A stretch of 64,000 bases of DNA, from positions 186,001 to 250,000 of the forward strand of contig NZ_QMKP01000003.1 of NCBI RefSeq assembly GCF_003287955.1, written 5' to 3'. Under the pieces are notes generated by a model, which searched no databases, had not been told where the DNA came from, and saw only the letters and a list, made by a program, of their open reading frames with translations. Shown one piece after another: positions 9,209-19,800 of this stretch (positions are counted from its first letter, which is position 1; every line of letters starts with the position of its first letter). Source of the DNA: Arthrobacter sp. AQ5-06 (lineage in GTDB: Bacteria > Actinomycetota > Actinomycetes > Actinomycetales > Micrococcaceae). The position numbers and the translations under genes were made by a program.

Positions 9209-9616
9209 ATGTCTGAGCAGCCCGCCTCCGCCCCCGTAATTGTCCCGGCCCCCGCCACAAGCCCGCTTCCGCCCGCAGTTGCCGCCGCACTGAAGCGTGA
9301 CAGCGCAGGGCTCGTTGCCGCGGTGGTCCAGCAGTTCGACACCCACGAAGTGCTGATGCTGGGCTGGATGGACGACGAAGCCCTGCACCGTACGATGACC
9401 AGCGGCCGGGTCACCTTCTACTCCCGTTCCCGCCAGGAATACTGGCGCAAGGGGGACACGTCCGGCCACGTCCAGTGGGTCAAATCGGTTGCCCTGGACT
9501 GCGACGGCGATGCCCTCCTGATCCGGGTAGACCAGATCGGCGCGGCGTGCCACACCGGCACCCGGACCTGTTTTGCCGGCAGGGGCCTTGAAGTCCAAAC
9601 CGGCGAGGCACTCTGA
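9209..9616 (+). CDS. hisI: phosphoribosyl-AMP cyclohydrolase
   Basis: Third step of histidine synthesis, opening the purine ring of PR-AMP. It has [16 protein letters not shown], the [14 protein letters not shown] motif, and the metal-binding [21 protein letters not shown] with its cysteines and aspartates. It is 135 aa with about 30 Pro/Ala-rich residues before the fold. It is transcribed apart from hisEGF and directly ahead of trpE, so histidine and tryptophan genes adjoin here. Confidence 0.95.
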   Translation: MSEQPASAPVIVPAPATSPLPPAVAAALKRDSAGLVAAVVQQFDTHEVLMLGWMDDEALHRTMTSGRVTFYSRSRQEYWRKGDTSGHVQWVKSVALDCDGDALLIRVDQIGAACHTGTRTCFAGRGLEVQTGEAL

Positions 9617-9738
9617 CCCACGGCCCGGGACGGAAGACCAGCCCGCAAGCACACACTTTTGGCAGCATAAGACTGGCGCCGTTCCATACCGGCGACATTC
9701 ACGAGGCGACACACAAGAACAGGCGGCGAAGCATAGCC

Positions 9739-11343
9739 ATGCAGGACCTTGGAATCATCAGTCCGGGCCTCGAGGAGTTCCGCGAACTCGCCGGCAACAG
9801 CCGGGTCATCCCCGTCACGCTCAAAGTGCTGGCGGACGCAGAGACCCCCATCGGCCTCTACCGGAAGCTTGCCCAAGGCCAGCCCGGCACGTTCCTGATG
9901 GAGTCTGCAGCGGTGGGCGGCACCTGGTCGCGGTATTCCTTCATCGGCGCGAAGTCGCGTGCAACCCTGACCACCAAGGACGGCCAGGCGCACTGGCTGG
10001 GCCAGCCCCCTGCCGGTGTGCCCCTGGACGGCAATCCCGTGGACGCCATCCGCGACACCATCGAAGCGCTGCGGACCAGCAGGTTTGACGGACTGCCGCC
10101 CTTCACCTCCGGCCTGGTCGGCTTCCTGGGCTGGGAGACTGTCCGCCACTGGGAACGGCTGACCAGCCCGCCGGAGGACGACCTCCACCTGCCCGAACTG
10201 GCGCTGAACCTGGTCACGGACATGGCAGTGCACGACAACCATGACGGCACCGTGCTGCTGATCGCCAACGCCATCAACTTCGATGGCAGCTCCGACCGCG
10301 TGGACGAGGCCTGGGAAGATGCCGTGGCGCGGGTCAAGGCCCTCCTCACCCGGGTCAGCACGCCCGTGGCCCAGCCGGTTTCCGTACTGGAACCCGCCGC
10401 CCTTGATTTTGCCTCCAGCGTCGAGGAACGGTGGGACGAACCCTCCTACCTGGCCGCCCTGGACCGCGGCAAGGAAGCCATTGTGGACGGCGAAGTATTC
10501 CAGGTGGTGATTTCACGCCGCTTCGAGATGGAGTGCGGCGCGTCGCCCCTTGACGTGTACCGCGTCCTGCGCAACACCAACCCCAGCCCCTACATGTACA
10601 TCTTCAGCCTCGAGGACGCCGACGGCAGGGAGTACTCGATCGTTGGGTCCTCGCCCGAGGCCCTGGTGACAGTGACGGGTGAGGAAGTCATCACCCACCC
10701 CATTGCCGGTTCACGGCCCCGCGGCAAGACGGTAGAGGGAGACAAAGCCCTCGCCGAGGAACTGCTGGCCGATCAGAAGGAACGCGCCGAACACCTGATG
10801 CTCGTGGACCTCTCGCGCAACGATCTGTCCAAGGTCTGCGTGGCGGGAACTGTGGACGTCACGCAGTTCATGGAGGTGGAGCGGTTCAGCCACATTATGC
10901 ATCTTGTCTCCACTGTGGTGGGCAAGCTGTCCCCGGCCGCCAACGCCTACGACGTCCTGAAGGCGACCTTCCCAGCTGGCACCCTGTCCGGTGCCCCGAA
11001 GCCCCGGGCACTGCGCCTGCTGGACCAGCTTGAACCGCACCGCCGCGGCATCTACGGCGGCGTGGTGGGTTACCTCGACTTTGCCGGCGACATGGACATG
11101 GCCATTGCCATCCGCTCGGCCCTTCTCCGCGAAGGACGCGCCTATGTCCAGGCCGGTGGAGGCATCGTGGCGGATTCCGTGAACCCCACAGAAGCCCTGG
11201 AGACCGTGAACAAGGCGGCCGCTCCGCTCCGGGCCGTGCACACCGCCGGATCGCTGCACAACATTGCGGCGGAATCGCTCCCCGGCACTTCTCACATCAG
11301 CGACGCCGGCACCCCTGCCGGGGGAAGCCAGGGCGCCGAATGA
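9739..11343 (+). CDS. trpE: anthranilate synthase component I
   Basis: Converts chorismate and glutamine-derived ammonia to anthranilate with TrpG, which is not in the window. The N-terminal feedback-binding domain has an LLES-like segment (FLMESAAVGGTWSRYSFIG). The chorismate-binding domain shows VFQVVISRRFE, the PSPYMYIF stretch, IAGSRPRGKT, DLSRNDLSKVC and FPAGTLSGAPKPRA. It is 534 aa. The start ATG at 9739 follows a GGCGGCGAAG stretch. The stop overlaps the start of the next gene as ATGA, giving an operon with trpC, trpB and trpA. Confidence 0.96.
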   Translation: MQDLGIISPGLEEFRELAGNSRVIPVTLKVLADAETPIGLYRKLAQGQPGTFLMESAAVGGTWSRYSFIGAKSRATLTTKDGQAHWLGQPPAGVPLDGNPVDAIRDTIEALRTSRFDGLPPFTSGLVGFLGWETVRHWERLTSPPEDDLHLPELALNLVTDMAVHDNHDGTVLLIANAINFDGSSDRVDEAWEDAVARVKALLTRVSTPVAQPVSVLEPAALDFASSVEERWDEPSYLAALDRGKEAIVDGEVFQVVISRRFEMECGASPLDVYRVLRNTNPSPYMYIFSLEDADGREYSIVGSSPEALVTVTGEEVITHPIAGSRPRGKTVEGDKALAEELLADQKERAEHLMLVDLSRNDLSKVCVAGTVDVTQFMEVERFSHIMHLVSTVVGKLSPAANAYDVLKATFPAGTLSGAPKPRALRLLDQLEPHRRGIYGGVVGYLDFAGDMDMAIAIRSALLREGRAYVQAGGGIVADSVNPTEALETVNKAAAPLRAVHTAGSLHNIAAESLPGTSHISDAGTPAGGSQGAE

Positions 11344-11942
11344 CCCCGGCCTGGGCCAGGAAATCCACGCTGGTACTGCTGATCGCGGTCCTTGCGCTGG
11401 CCGTCTTCGGGACCACCACCCAAACCTGGATCACTGTCAGCCTGGACGCCAACCAGGTGGGCCAGGCGGCGGGGGACCAGAACACCCTTCCGGTCCAGGG
11501 CAGCAAGGCGGCCACAACGGTGACAGCCTTGGCCTTGGTGGCCCTGGCGGGCGGACTGGCAGCGTCCATCGCCGGAAAGTTCGCGCGGTGGGTCATCACC
11601 GGGCTCATCGTGTTGGCCTCCGTAGGCATCATTGCAGCGGCCGCCACGGTGCTGGCTGACCCGCTGGGCGCCGCGCAGGGCTCCATCGCCGCTGCCACCG
11701 GGGTCACCGGCGGTAACGCGGAAGTGGCCGTTACCGCCTTCCCTGTCCTTGCCGTCGTCGCCGGCGCCCTCCTGGCCCTGGCCGCGTTGCTGATCATCCC
11801 CGCGGGCCGGCACTGGAAGTCGCGGACCAAATATGACGCGGCCACATCCGGGGCGCGCGCCGGCAGCACGGCGGCCGCCACCGGTCCAGTGGACGAGATC
11901 GACAGCTGGGACCGGCTCTCGCGCGGCGACGATCCCACCTGA
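11340..11942 (+). CDS. Trp biosynthesis-associated membrane protein
   Basis: A 200-aa protein of the TIGR02234 type, found next to trpE in actinobacteria; its role is unknown. Hydrophobic segments are visible at about residues 9-29, 56-76, 83-105 and 130-155, so four membrane spans are likely, with a conserved TTTQTWITV stretch after the first. The C-terminal 45 residues are polar and probably cytoplasmic. It overlaps trpE as ATGA, so it is co-translated with it. Confidence 0.85.
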   Translation: MTPAWARKSTLVLLIAVLALAVFGTTTQTWITVSLDANQVGQAAGDQNTLPVQGSKAATTVTALALVALAGGLAASIAGKFARWVITGLIVLASVGIIAAAATVLADPLGAAQGSIAAATGVTGGNAEVAVTAFPVLAVVAGALLALAALLIIPAGRHWKSRTKYDAATSGARAGSTAAATGPVDEIDSWDRLSRGDDPT

Positions 11943-12059
11943 CCCCCGCTCGCAGGCAAAGCCGGGCAGCCCGCTAAAACCTGAGCCCGGTCTGCCGATG
12001 GGCAGGTCACGGCCAAAAAATGGCAGAATGTAAGCAGTATTCATCCCGAGGAGATTCAC

Positions 12060-12347
12060 ATGAGCAAAGCACCCGCTTCCGTATCTAAATCAGGCACCCG
12101 GACCGTTGCGCCCGGCGTCGTTGACCACAGCCAGGAACTTGGCCACGGCAACAGCCCCGCGGCGTGGACCTGTGTGATCGTTATGCTGGTCGGCGCCCTC
12201 ATCGCGTCCGTCGCCTTTGTCATCGCCAACACCCCCATCTTCATCGCCGGCGCAGCCGTGATGGTCCTCGGCCTGATCCTTGGCTTCATCATGCGCAAGG
12301 CGGGCTACGGCGTCGAAGGCAGCAAGCTGAAGAGCTCCGGCCACTGA
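12060..12347 (+). CDS. HGxxPAAW motif small membrane protein (DUF6704-like)
   Basis: A 95-aa protein carrying the motif HGNSPAAWT at about residues 29-37, followed directly by two hydrophobic segments (about 38-60 and 64-82). The family is known from actinobacterial trp operons but has no assigned function. It is preceded by GAGGAGATTCAC before the ATG and its TGA overlaps the trpC ATG (TGATG), so it is translated with trpC. A link to tryptophan production is inferred only from this placement. Confidence 0.82.
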   Translation: MSKAPASVSKSGTRTVAPGVVDHSQELGHGNSPAAWTCVIVMLVGALIASVAFVIANTPIFIAGAAVMVLGLILGFIMRKAGYGVEGSKLKSSGH

Positions 12348-13168
12348 TGGCGACTGTTCTCGATGACATCAATGCCGGTGTCAGGGAGGATATGGAGGCC
12401 AGGAAGCGTCTCGTTTCGCTGGCCGAACTGAAGGACCTGACCGCGGCCGCGGCACCCGCCCGGGACGCCTGGTCGGCCCTCGGCGGCACTGCGGTGAAGC
12501 GGGACCAGCTGAAGGTCATCGCGGAAATCAAGCGCCGCAGCCCGTCCAAGGGCGATCTCGCCACCATCGTGGATCCGGCAGCGCTGGCAGAACAGTATGC
12601 CGACGGCGGCGCAGCCGTGATCAGCGTCCTCACCGAACAGCGGCGCTTCAACGGCTCCCTGGCGGACCTGGACGCCGTCCGTGCCCGAGTGGACATTCCG
12701 CTGCTCCGCAAGGATTTCACGCTCGACGAGTACCAGATCTGGGAGGCCCGCGCCCACGGCGCGGACCTGATCCTGCTCATCGTGGCGTCGCTCTCCGACA
12801 GCGAGCTCCAGGACTTCAGCGCCCTCAGCCGCGAACTCGGCATGAACGTGCTCGTGGAGACACATACGGAAGAGGAAATCGAACGTGCGGTGGCGGCTGA
12901 GGCGCGCATCATCGGCGTCAACGTGCGCAACCTGAAGACGCTCGACGTCGACCGTTCAGTTTTCGCGTCACTCGCCGGACTGATTCCGGCCGAAGCGCTG
13001 GTCATCGCCGAATCCGGTGTGCGCGGCGTGGACGACGTGACGCACTACGCCGCCAACGGCGCCAACGCCATCCTGGTGGGCGAGGCCCTGGTCAGTGACT
13101 CAACGCCGCGTGACCGTATCGCCGAATTCACGGCGGCCGGCGCCGCCGCCATCGCCGCCCGGGCCTAG
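12347..13168 (+). CDS. trpC: indole-3-glycerol-phosphate synthase
   Basis: Closes the indole ring from CdRP. TIM-barrel motifs are VIAEIKRRSPSKGDL (catalytic Lys and Glu), AAVISVLTEQRRFNGSL, LLRKDFTLDEYQIWEAR, GVNVRNLKTLDVD and IAESGVRGVDDV. It is 273 aa. I chose the ATG at 12347, which shares a base with the preceding stop; the open frame upstream is only a shadow of that gene. trpF is absent nearby, consistent with actinobacteria that use the dual HisA/TrpF enzyme PriA. Confidence 0.95.
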   Translation: MATVLDDINAGVREDMEARKRLVSLAELKDLTAAAAPARDAWSALGGTAVKRDQLKVIAEIKRRSPSKGDLATIVDPAALAEQYADGGAAVISVLTEQRRFNGSLADLDAVRARVDIPLLRKDFTLDEYQIWEARAHGADLILLIVASLSDSELQDFSALSRELGMNVLVETHTEEEIERAVAAEARIIGVNVRNLKTLDVDRSVFASLAGLIPAEALVIAESGVRGVDDVTHYAANGANAILVGEALVSDSTPRDRIAEFTAAGAAAIAARA

Positions 13169-13177
13169 TCCAGGCAC

Positions 13178-13199
13178 CCGCCGGCCCTGGCGCCGGCGG
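13178..13199 (+). other. stem-loop between trpC and trpB
   Basis: CCGCCGGC (13178-13185) pairs with GCCGGCGG (13192-13199) around a 6-nt loop. No T-tract follows, and trpB begins 45 nt later, so it more likely affects mRNA processing or partial termination inside the operon than acts as a full terminator. Confidence 0.4.
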
Positions 13200-13243
13200 C
13201 ACAACACTTCCGAACGACCAACTTGAACAGGACGGTGAGACTG

Positions 13244-14650
13244 ATGGTTGACGCACCCTCAGAAAACGCTGACAACAACGCTGCGGACGCTTTCCTGCAG
13301 GGCGGCTCGCTGAAGCACGCCCCGGGGCCATACTTCGGCGGCTACGGCGGGCGTTGGATGCCGGAATCGCTGATCGCTGCACTGGACGAGCTCGAAGACA
13401 CCTTTGAAAAGGCCAAGGCAGATCCCGAATTCCTTGCCCAGCTCTCCGACCTGAACAAGAACTACTCCGGCCGTCCCTCGCTGTTGACCGAAGCCAAGCG
13501 GTTCTCCGAGCACGCCGGCGGCGCCCGGATTTTCCTCAAGCGCGAGGACCTCAACCACACCGGATCCCACAAGATCAACAACGTCCTGGGCCAGGCCCTG
13601 CTGGCCAAGCGCATGGGCAAGACACGCGTCATTGCCGAGACCGGCGCCGGGCAGCACGGCGTTGCCAGCGCCACCGCCGCCGCGCTCCTCGGCCTGGAAT
13701 GCGTGGTCTACATGGGCGCCGAAGACTGCCGCCGGCAGGCGCTGAACGTAGCCCGGATGCAGCTGCTCGGCGCCACCGTGGTGCCGGTGGTGAACGGTTC
13801 GCAGACCCTCAAGGACGCCATCAACGACGCCCTCCGGGACTGGGTCAGCAACGTGGACAACACCCACTACCTGTTGGGCACCGCCGCCGGGGCGCACCCG
13901 TTCCCGGCCATGGTCCGCTTCTTCCACGAAGTCATAGGCGAGGAAGCCCGCGCCCAGATCCTGGAGCAGACCGGCAAACTGCCCGACGCCGTCTGCGCCT
14001 GCATCGGCGGCGGCTCCAACGCGATCGGCATCTTCCACGGATTCCTGGATGATCCGTCCGTGAAGATCTACGGCTTTGAAGCCGGCGGCGACGGCGTGGA
14101 AACGGGTCGGCACGCAGCCACTATCACCCTCGGCAAGCCCGGCGTCCTGCACGGCGCACGCTCCTACCTCATGCAGGACGACGACGGGCAGACCATCGAG
14201 TCGCACTCGATTTCCGCGGGCCTCGACTACCCGGGCGTTGGCCCGGAGCACGCGTATCTGGCCGATATCGGACGCGTCAGCTACGAGCCCATCACCGACA
14301 GCGAAGCAATGGATGCGTTCAAGCTGCTGTGCCGGACGGAGGGGATCATTCCCGCCATCGAGTCCTCACACGCCCTCGCAGGTGCCATCAAGGTTGGGAA
14401 GCGCCTCACCGAAGGCAGTGCTGACCCGTCCGAAACAGTGGTCATAGTGAACCTTTCCGGCCGTGGCGACAAGGACGTGGAGACCGCAGCCGAGTGGTTC
14501 GACATGCTGGACGAGGAGGGCAAGGTCAAGGGCACCAACCTGTCCACCCGCAAGCCCAAGGGCCCTTCCGACAGGGCAGAACCTGAAGCCGTTCCCACCA
14601 CAGCTGCTCCTGCCACCAGCGCCGCGGACAACAACGAGGACCAGAACTGA
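13244..14650 (+). CDS. trpB: tryptophan synthase beta chain
   Basis: PLP enzyme joining indole and serine to make tryptophan. It has [11 protein letters not shown], the PLP lysine motif in [40 protein letters not shown] (phosphate cup) and the [11 protein letters not shown] loop. The start is uncertain: the ATG at 13244 gives 468 aa, while an in-frame TTG at 13223 adds seven residues. About 45 C-terminal residues after the fold are low-complexity and charged. The stop shares a base with the trpA ATG. Confidence 0.95.
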   Translation: MVDAPSENADNNAADAFLQGGSLKHAPGPYFGGYGGRWMPESLIAALDELEDTFEKAKADPEFLAQLSDLNKNYSGRPSLLTEAKRFSEHAGGARIFLKREDLNHTGSHKINNVLGQALLAKRMGKTRVIAETGAGQHGVASATAAALLGLECVVYMGAEDCRRQALNVARMQLLGATVVPVVNGSQTLKDAINDALRDWVSNVDNTHYLLGTAAGAHPFPAMVRFFHEVIGEEARAQILEQTGKLPDAVCACIGGGSNAIGIFHGFLDDPSVKIYGFEAGGDGVETGRHAATITLGKPGVLHGARSYLMQDDDGQTIESHSISAGLDYPGVGPEHAYLADIGRVSYEPITDSEAMDAFKLLCRTEGIIPAIESSHALAGAIKVGKRLTEGSADPSETVVIVNLSGRGDKDVETAAEWFDMLDEEGKVKGTNLSTRKPKGPSDRAEPEAVPTTAAPATSAADNNEDQN

Positions 14651-15456
14651 TGACTGTACAGCCGGCCAGCAAGTCCGCCGCCGCCATCGACCGTGCACGG
14701 GACGCCGGGCGCTCAGCGCTCGTCTGCTACCTGCCGGCTGGGTACCCGGACGTCCAGGCCACCATTGACGCCGGCATTGCCATGGCGGAGAACGGTGCCG
14801 ACCTGATCGAAATCGGCATTCCCTACTCGGATCCGGTCATGGACGGCCCTGTCATCCAGGCCGCCACCACCGAGGCGATCGCCAACGGATTCCGGGTCGA
14901 GAGCGTCTTTGACGTTGTCGCCGGCATCACGGCAGCCACAGACGTCGCCGTGCTGGTCATGACCTACTGGAACCCCGTGGTCCGGATGGGTGTGGACGAG
15001 TTCTCCCGCCGGCTGGTCGAGGCCGGGGGAGCAGGGCTAATCACGCCTGACCTCATCCCGGACGAGGCATCGGAATGGTTCGCTGCCTCGGACAAGTACG
15101 GACTGGACCGCGTGTTCCTCGTGGCGCCGTCCTCCACCCCAGAGCGCCTGGCCATGACGGTCAAGGCAAGCAGGGGCTTCGTTTACGCCGTCTCCATCAT
15201 GGGCGTGACGGGTACCCGCCAGGCTGTCAGCAGCAGCGCGGAGAGGCTCGTTGCCGACACGCATGCCGCCGGCGCCGAACGCGTGTGCGTGGGACTCGGT
15301 GTCTCCAACGCCAGCCACGTCCGCGAGATCGCAGCATACGCAGACGGCGTCATCGTTGGCACCGCGCTCGTTGCCGCCATCCGTGACGGGGGAGTTCCCG
15401 CCGTCGCAGACCTCACCAGGGACCTGAGCACCGGACTCATCAGGGAAGAGGCCTAG
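14650..15456 (+). CDS. trpA: tryptophan synthase alpha chain
   Basis: Cleaves indole glycerol phosphate to indole, channelled to TrpB. It has LVCYLPAGYPD, the catalytic Glu in DLIEIGIPYSDPVMDGP, MTYWNPVVRMG, LITPDLIPDEASEW and VYAVSIMGVTGTR. It is 268 aa, normal. It overlaps trpB by one base, and lgt begins 5 bp after its stop, so lgt is probably part of the same transcript. Confidence 0.96.
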   Translation: MTVQPASKSAAAIDRARDAGRSALVCYLPAGYPDVQATIDAGIAMAENGADLIEIGIPYSDPVMDGPVIQAATTEAIANGFRVESVFDVVAGITAATDVAVLVMTYWNPVVRMGVDEFSRRLVEAGGAGLITPDLIPDEASEWFAASDKYGLDRVFLVAPSSTPERLAMTVKASRGFVYAVSIMGVTGTRQAVSSSAERLVADTHAAGAERVCVGLGVSNASHVREIAAYADGVIVGTALVAAIRDGGVPAVADLTRDLSTGLIREEA

Positions 15457-15461
15457 CCACC

Positions 15462-16616
15462 ATGCAGATTCTCCTTCAGGCCGCCGCCCTGGTGCCGGCC
15501 AGCATCCCCAGCCCGGACTGGTCCGGCTTCGACATCCCACTGCCGTGGGGGACTCTGCGGATTCATGCCTATGCCCTGTGTATCCTCGCCGGTATCATCG
15601 TCGGTCTGTGGCTCACGTCCGTCAGGTGGGCCCGCCGCGGTGCGCCCGAAGGCAGCGTATGGGACATCGTCATCTGGGCGATTCCGTTCGGCATCATCGG
15701 CGGCCGCCTCTACCACGTGGTTTCGTCCCCGGACGCCTACTTCGGGCCCGGCTTCGACGGGACCGGGGACCTGTGGCTCATCCCGCAGATCCAGCGTGGC
15801 GGACTGGGAATCTGGGGTGCCGTGGTTCTGGGCGTCCTGGGCGCCTGGATCGGCTGCCGAAGGTCCGGTGTGAAACTCACTGCCTTCCTGGACGCCGCTG
15901 CGCCCGGACTGCTGCTCGCGCAGGCCGTTGGCCGCTGGGGTAACTACTTCAACCAGGAGCTCTTCGGCGGGCCCACTACCCTGCCGTGGGGCCTGCAGAT
16001 TGATGCGGACAACCCCAACTTCCCGGCCGGCATGCCCGTGGATACGCTCTTCCACCCCACGTTCCTGTACGAGTCGCTCTGGAACATCGCCGGCGTGCTC
16101 ATCCTGCTGGCCCTGGACCGCCGATTCCACTTCCGCCGCGCCCGGCTCTTCTGGCTCTACGCCATGTATTACACGCTGGGCCGGGTCTGGATCGAAGCAA
16201 TGCGGATCGACGACGCCGAACAGATCAACCTGTTCGGGATCACCGCCAGGCTCAACGTCTGGACCAGCATCTTTGTCTTTGTGGCAGCACTCATCGTGTT
16301 CATCCTCCTGGGATTGAAGGGCCGCCCGGAACCGGACACTCCCTTCCTGGCGGGCCGCGAGCCGGCAGCAGTCGAGGACGTGGACGCTGCTGGGGAAGAA
16401 AAGGCACCGGTCCGCGATGCGGACTCTTCTGTCTCGGATAGTGAATCGCGTGATAATCTCCGAAATAACCAAAATGGTGCCCGGATCCCTTCCACCCCAA
16501 CGGAAGAGGAACCGGCATTCCGGGACGGCGACAAGCCGGTACCGGAGTCGCCGGTAACCGGAAGTTCCCGCCACAAGGCAACGGAATCCGCGCCGGAGGC
16601 TGGCACAAGCAAGTAG
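15462..16616 (+). CDS. lgt: prolipoprotein diacylglyceryl transferase
   Basis: Membrane enzyme that adds diacylglycerol to the lipobox cysteine of lipoproteins. Visible signatures are the first span with [34 protein letters not shown] (conserved Arg/His region) and the Lgt motif [18 protein letters not shown]. About seven hydrophobic segments occur up to residue 285. The last 95 or so residues are acidic and low-complexity, a cytoplasmic tail common in actinobacterial Lgt. It lies 5 bp behind trpA. Confidence 0.94.
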   Translation: MQILLQAAALVPASIPSPDWSGFDIPLPWGTLRIHAYALCILAGIIVGLWLTSVRWARRGAPEGSVWDIVIWAIPFGIIGGRLYHVVSSPDAYFGPGFDGTGDLWLIPQIQRGGLGIWGAVVLGVLGAWIGCRRSGVKLTAFLDAAAPGLLLAQAVGRWGNYFNQELFGGPTTLPWGLQIDADNPNFPAGMPVDTLFHPTFLYESLWNIAGVLILLALDRRFHFRRARLFWLYAMYYTLGRVWIEAMRIDDAEQINLFGITARLNVWTSIFVFVAALIVFILLGLKGRPEPDTPFLAGREPAAVEDVDAAGEEKAPVRDADSSVSDSESRDNLRNNQNGARIPSTPTEEEPAFRDGDKPVPESPVTGSSRHKATESAPEAGTSK

Positions 16617-16771
16617 GACGCCAGCACGGCAGGGTAGCAGAGTCAACACTCGGAGCGCCCACACACCACAGCGTCGTGGCAACAGGCCTATCCGTTCGGC
16701 AGACAGCAGCTGTCCGGTCAAGCCCGGGTCAGTGGCCTGCGTAACTGTTCGTTCAGCAGGGCGGTCTGGCC

Positions 16772-16777
16772 TACAAT
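16772..16777 (+). promoter_or_regulatory. possible -10 element upstream of gltB
   Basis: TACAAT at 16772-16777 lies about 100 bp before the gltB start in an AT-richer patch of an otherwise high-GC 262-bp gap (16617-16878). No good -35 is visible 16-18 bp upstream, so an activator-dependent promoter is possible. Nothing else is recognisable in this gap. Confidence 0.3.
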
Positions 16778-16878
16778 TTCCAGTAAATAACACTTTGTTG
16801 TGCCCATCACATCGGCGCTTACAAGGCGGGCCAACGGTGTCCCTTCCATACGCACGATCTCGAGGAAGGACGTCTTCA

Positions 16879-19800
16879 ATGACCCATCTTCATAGCCCAC
16901 GTTGGTCCGAAAAAATAGGATCGCAGGGCCCCGTCTCCCCGTTCAAGCGCTTTGCTGCGCTGCCGGAGGCCCGGGGTCTATACAACCCGGAGAACGAAAA
17001 AGACGCCTGTGGCCTGGCGATCATCGCCACGCTCCGCGGCGAGCCCGGCTACGACATTGTCGACGCCGCACTGACCGCGCTCCGCAACTTGGAGCACCGT
17101 GGTGCTGTGGGTGCCGACGAGGGAACCGGTGACGGTGCCGGCCTGCTGATGCAGATCCCGGACGAGTTCTTCCGCGCCGTCACAGAATTCGAACTCCCCG
17201 CACCCGGTCAGTTCGTTGCCGGTACCGCCTTCCTCCCTGCCGAGCAGCGCGAAGCCGACGCCGCCAAGGCCGGCATTGAAGGCCTTGCCGCCGATGAAGG
17301 CCTGACAGTACTCGGCTGGCGCGAAGTGCCCATCGTCGCAGACCTCGTGGGCGCCATGGCCCGCGCCTGCATGCCTTACTTCTCACAGCCCTTCCTTGCC
17401 TCGGCAACCGGCGAGGAACTGGACCGCAACGAGCTGGACTCACGCGCCTGGCGGATCCGCAAGCGTGCCCAGAACAAGTTCGGCGTGTACTTCCCGTCGC
17501 TGTCCTCGCGCACCATCGTCTACAAGGGCATGCTCACCACGGCCCAGCTGGAGCCGTTCTACCCGGATCTCTCGGACAAGCGATTCAAGACCAAGCTGGC
17601 GATCGTCCACTCGCGCTTCTCCACCAACACGTTCCCCTCCTGGCCGCTGGCCCAGCCGTTCCGCACCATCGCCCACAACGGTGAAATCAACACCGTCAAG
17701 GGCAACCGGAACTGGATGCGCGCCCGCCAGTCCCAGCTCGCCAACCCGCTGCTGGGTGACTCCCCGGAAGAGCTGTACCCCATCTGCACCCCTGGTGCGT
17801 CAGACTCCGCGTCCTTCGACGAAGTCGCCGAGCTGCTCTGGCTCTCCGGCCGCCCCATCACGCACTCGATCATGATGATGATCCCCGAGGCCTGGGAAAA
17901 CCACGCCACCATGGATCCGGCACGGCGTGCGTTCTACGAATACCACTCCCTTCTCATGGAACCGTGGGACGGCCCCGCGGCCGTCTCTTTCACGGACGGC
18001 AACCTCGTCGGCGCCACCCTGGACCGCAACGGCCTGCGCCCCGGACGATACTGGATCACCGAAGACGGGCTGATCATCTTCGCCTCCGAGGTGGGCGTCA
18101 TTGACGTCGAACCCTCCAAGGTGGTCAAGAAGGGCCGGGTTTCCCCGGGCAAAATGTTCCTGGTGGACACCGACGCCGGCCGCATCATCGACGACGAAGA
18201 GGTCAAGGCCGAGGTCGCTGCCGCGAACCCTTGGGCCGAGTGGGTTAAGGACAACCTGATTGACCTCAAGGACCTCCCCGAGCGCGAGCACGTGGTCCAC
18301 ACCGCCGCGTCCGTCAACATCCGCCAGCGAACCTTCGGGTACACCACCGAAGAGCTTAAGATCCTGCTTGGTCCGATGGCCCGCACGGGCGCCGAACCGC
18401 TGGGCGCCATGGGCTCCGATACCCCGGTGGCTGTGCTCTCCAAGCGTCCCCGGCTGCTCTTTGACTACTTTGTGCAGTCCTTCGCGCAGGTTACCAACCC
18501 GCCGCTGGATGCCATCCGTGAAGAGCTGGTCACGTCGCTGACCTGTGCCATCGGCCCGAACGGCAACCTGCTGGACACCAAGCAGGTCCGCCAGCCGCAG
18601 GTCATGCTGCCGTTCCCGGTGATCAACAACGACCAGCTCGCCAAGATCGCCAACATCGAAACGCCCGACGGCGACCGTGTGGCCATGAAGGTCCGTGGCC
18701 TGTACCGCCCCGAAGGCGGCGAGAACGCCCTGCGTGCCCGGCTCACCGAGATCTGCGAGCAGGTGTCCGGCGCGATCAACCGCGGCGTGCAGTATGTTGT
18801 GCTGTCCGACCGCGACTCGAACGCGCAGTGGGCCCCGATTCCTTCCCTGCTCCTGGTCAGCGCTGTGCACCATCACCTGCTGCGCAGCGCCAACCGCACC
18901 AAGACCGCCCTGGTGGTCGAGGCCGGCGACGTCCGCGAGACGCACCACGTTGCTGTCCTGATCGGATACGGTGCCTCTGCCGTGAACCCGTACTTGGCCA
19001 TGGAGTCCGTGGAGCAGCTCATCACCGCCGGTGACGTTATTGGGGTCACGCCGCAGGACGGCGTCTACAACCTGATCAAGGGCCTCGGCAAGGGCGTCCT
19101 GAAGATCATGTCCAAGATGGGCATCTCCACCGTTGCGTCCTACACCGGCGCGCAGACGTTCGAGGCACTGGGCCTCGGACAGGAACTGGTGGACGAATTC
19201 TTCGCCGGCACGCATTCCCAGCTGGGCGGCGTGGGCCTGGACGTCATCGCCGCCGAAGTTTCGGCACGGCACCAGATGGCCTACCCCGAAGGCGGCATCG
19301 AACTGCCGCACCGCCCGCTCCTGGGCGGCGGCGAATACCAGTGGCGCCGCGACGGTGAGCCGCACCTGTTCAACCCGGAGACCGTTTTCCGGCTGCAGCA
19401 CGCCACGCGTGAGCGCCGCTATGACATTTTCAAGGCGTACACCAAGGGCGTGGATGACCAGTCCGAGAACCTGATGACCCTGCGCGGGCTCCTTAAGTTC
19501 AAGAACGACCGTCCTGCTGTTCCGTTGGAGGAAGTGGAGCCCGTCTCCAGCGTCGTGAAGCGTTTCTCCACCGGCGCTATGAGCTACGGGTCCATTTCGA
19601 AGGAAGCCCACGAGACCCTCGCGATCGCCATGAACCAGCTGGGCGCCAAGTCCAACACTGGCGAAGGCGGCGAAGACGTGGACCGGCTGCTTGACCCGAA
19701 GCGGCGCTCTGCTGTTAAGCAGATCGCGTCGGGCCGGTTCGGCGTCACCAGCCTGTACCTGACCAACGCTGATGACATCCAGATCAAGATGGCCCAGGGC

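Noticed and set aside
9617..9738. Tryptophan leader-peptide attenuator or T-box before trpE
   Set aside because: No short frame rich in Trp codons and no T-box consensus can be found in this 122-bp gap.
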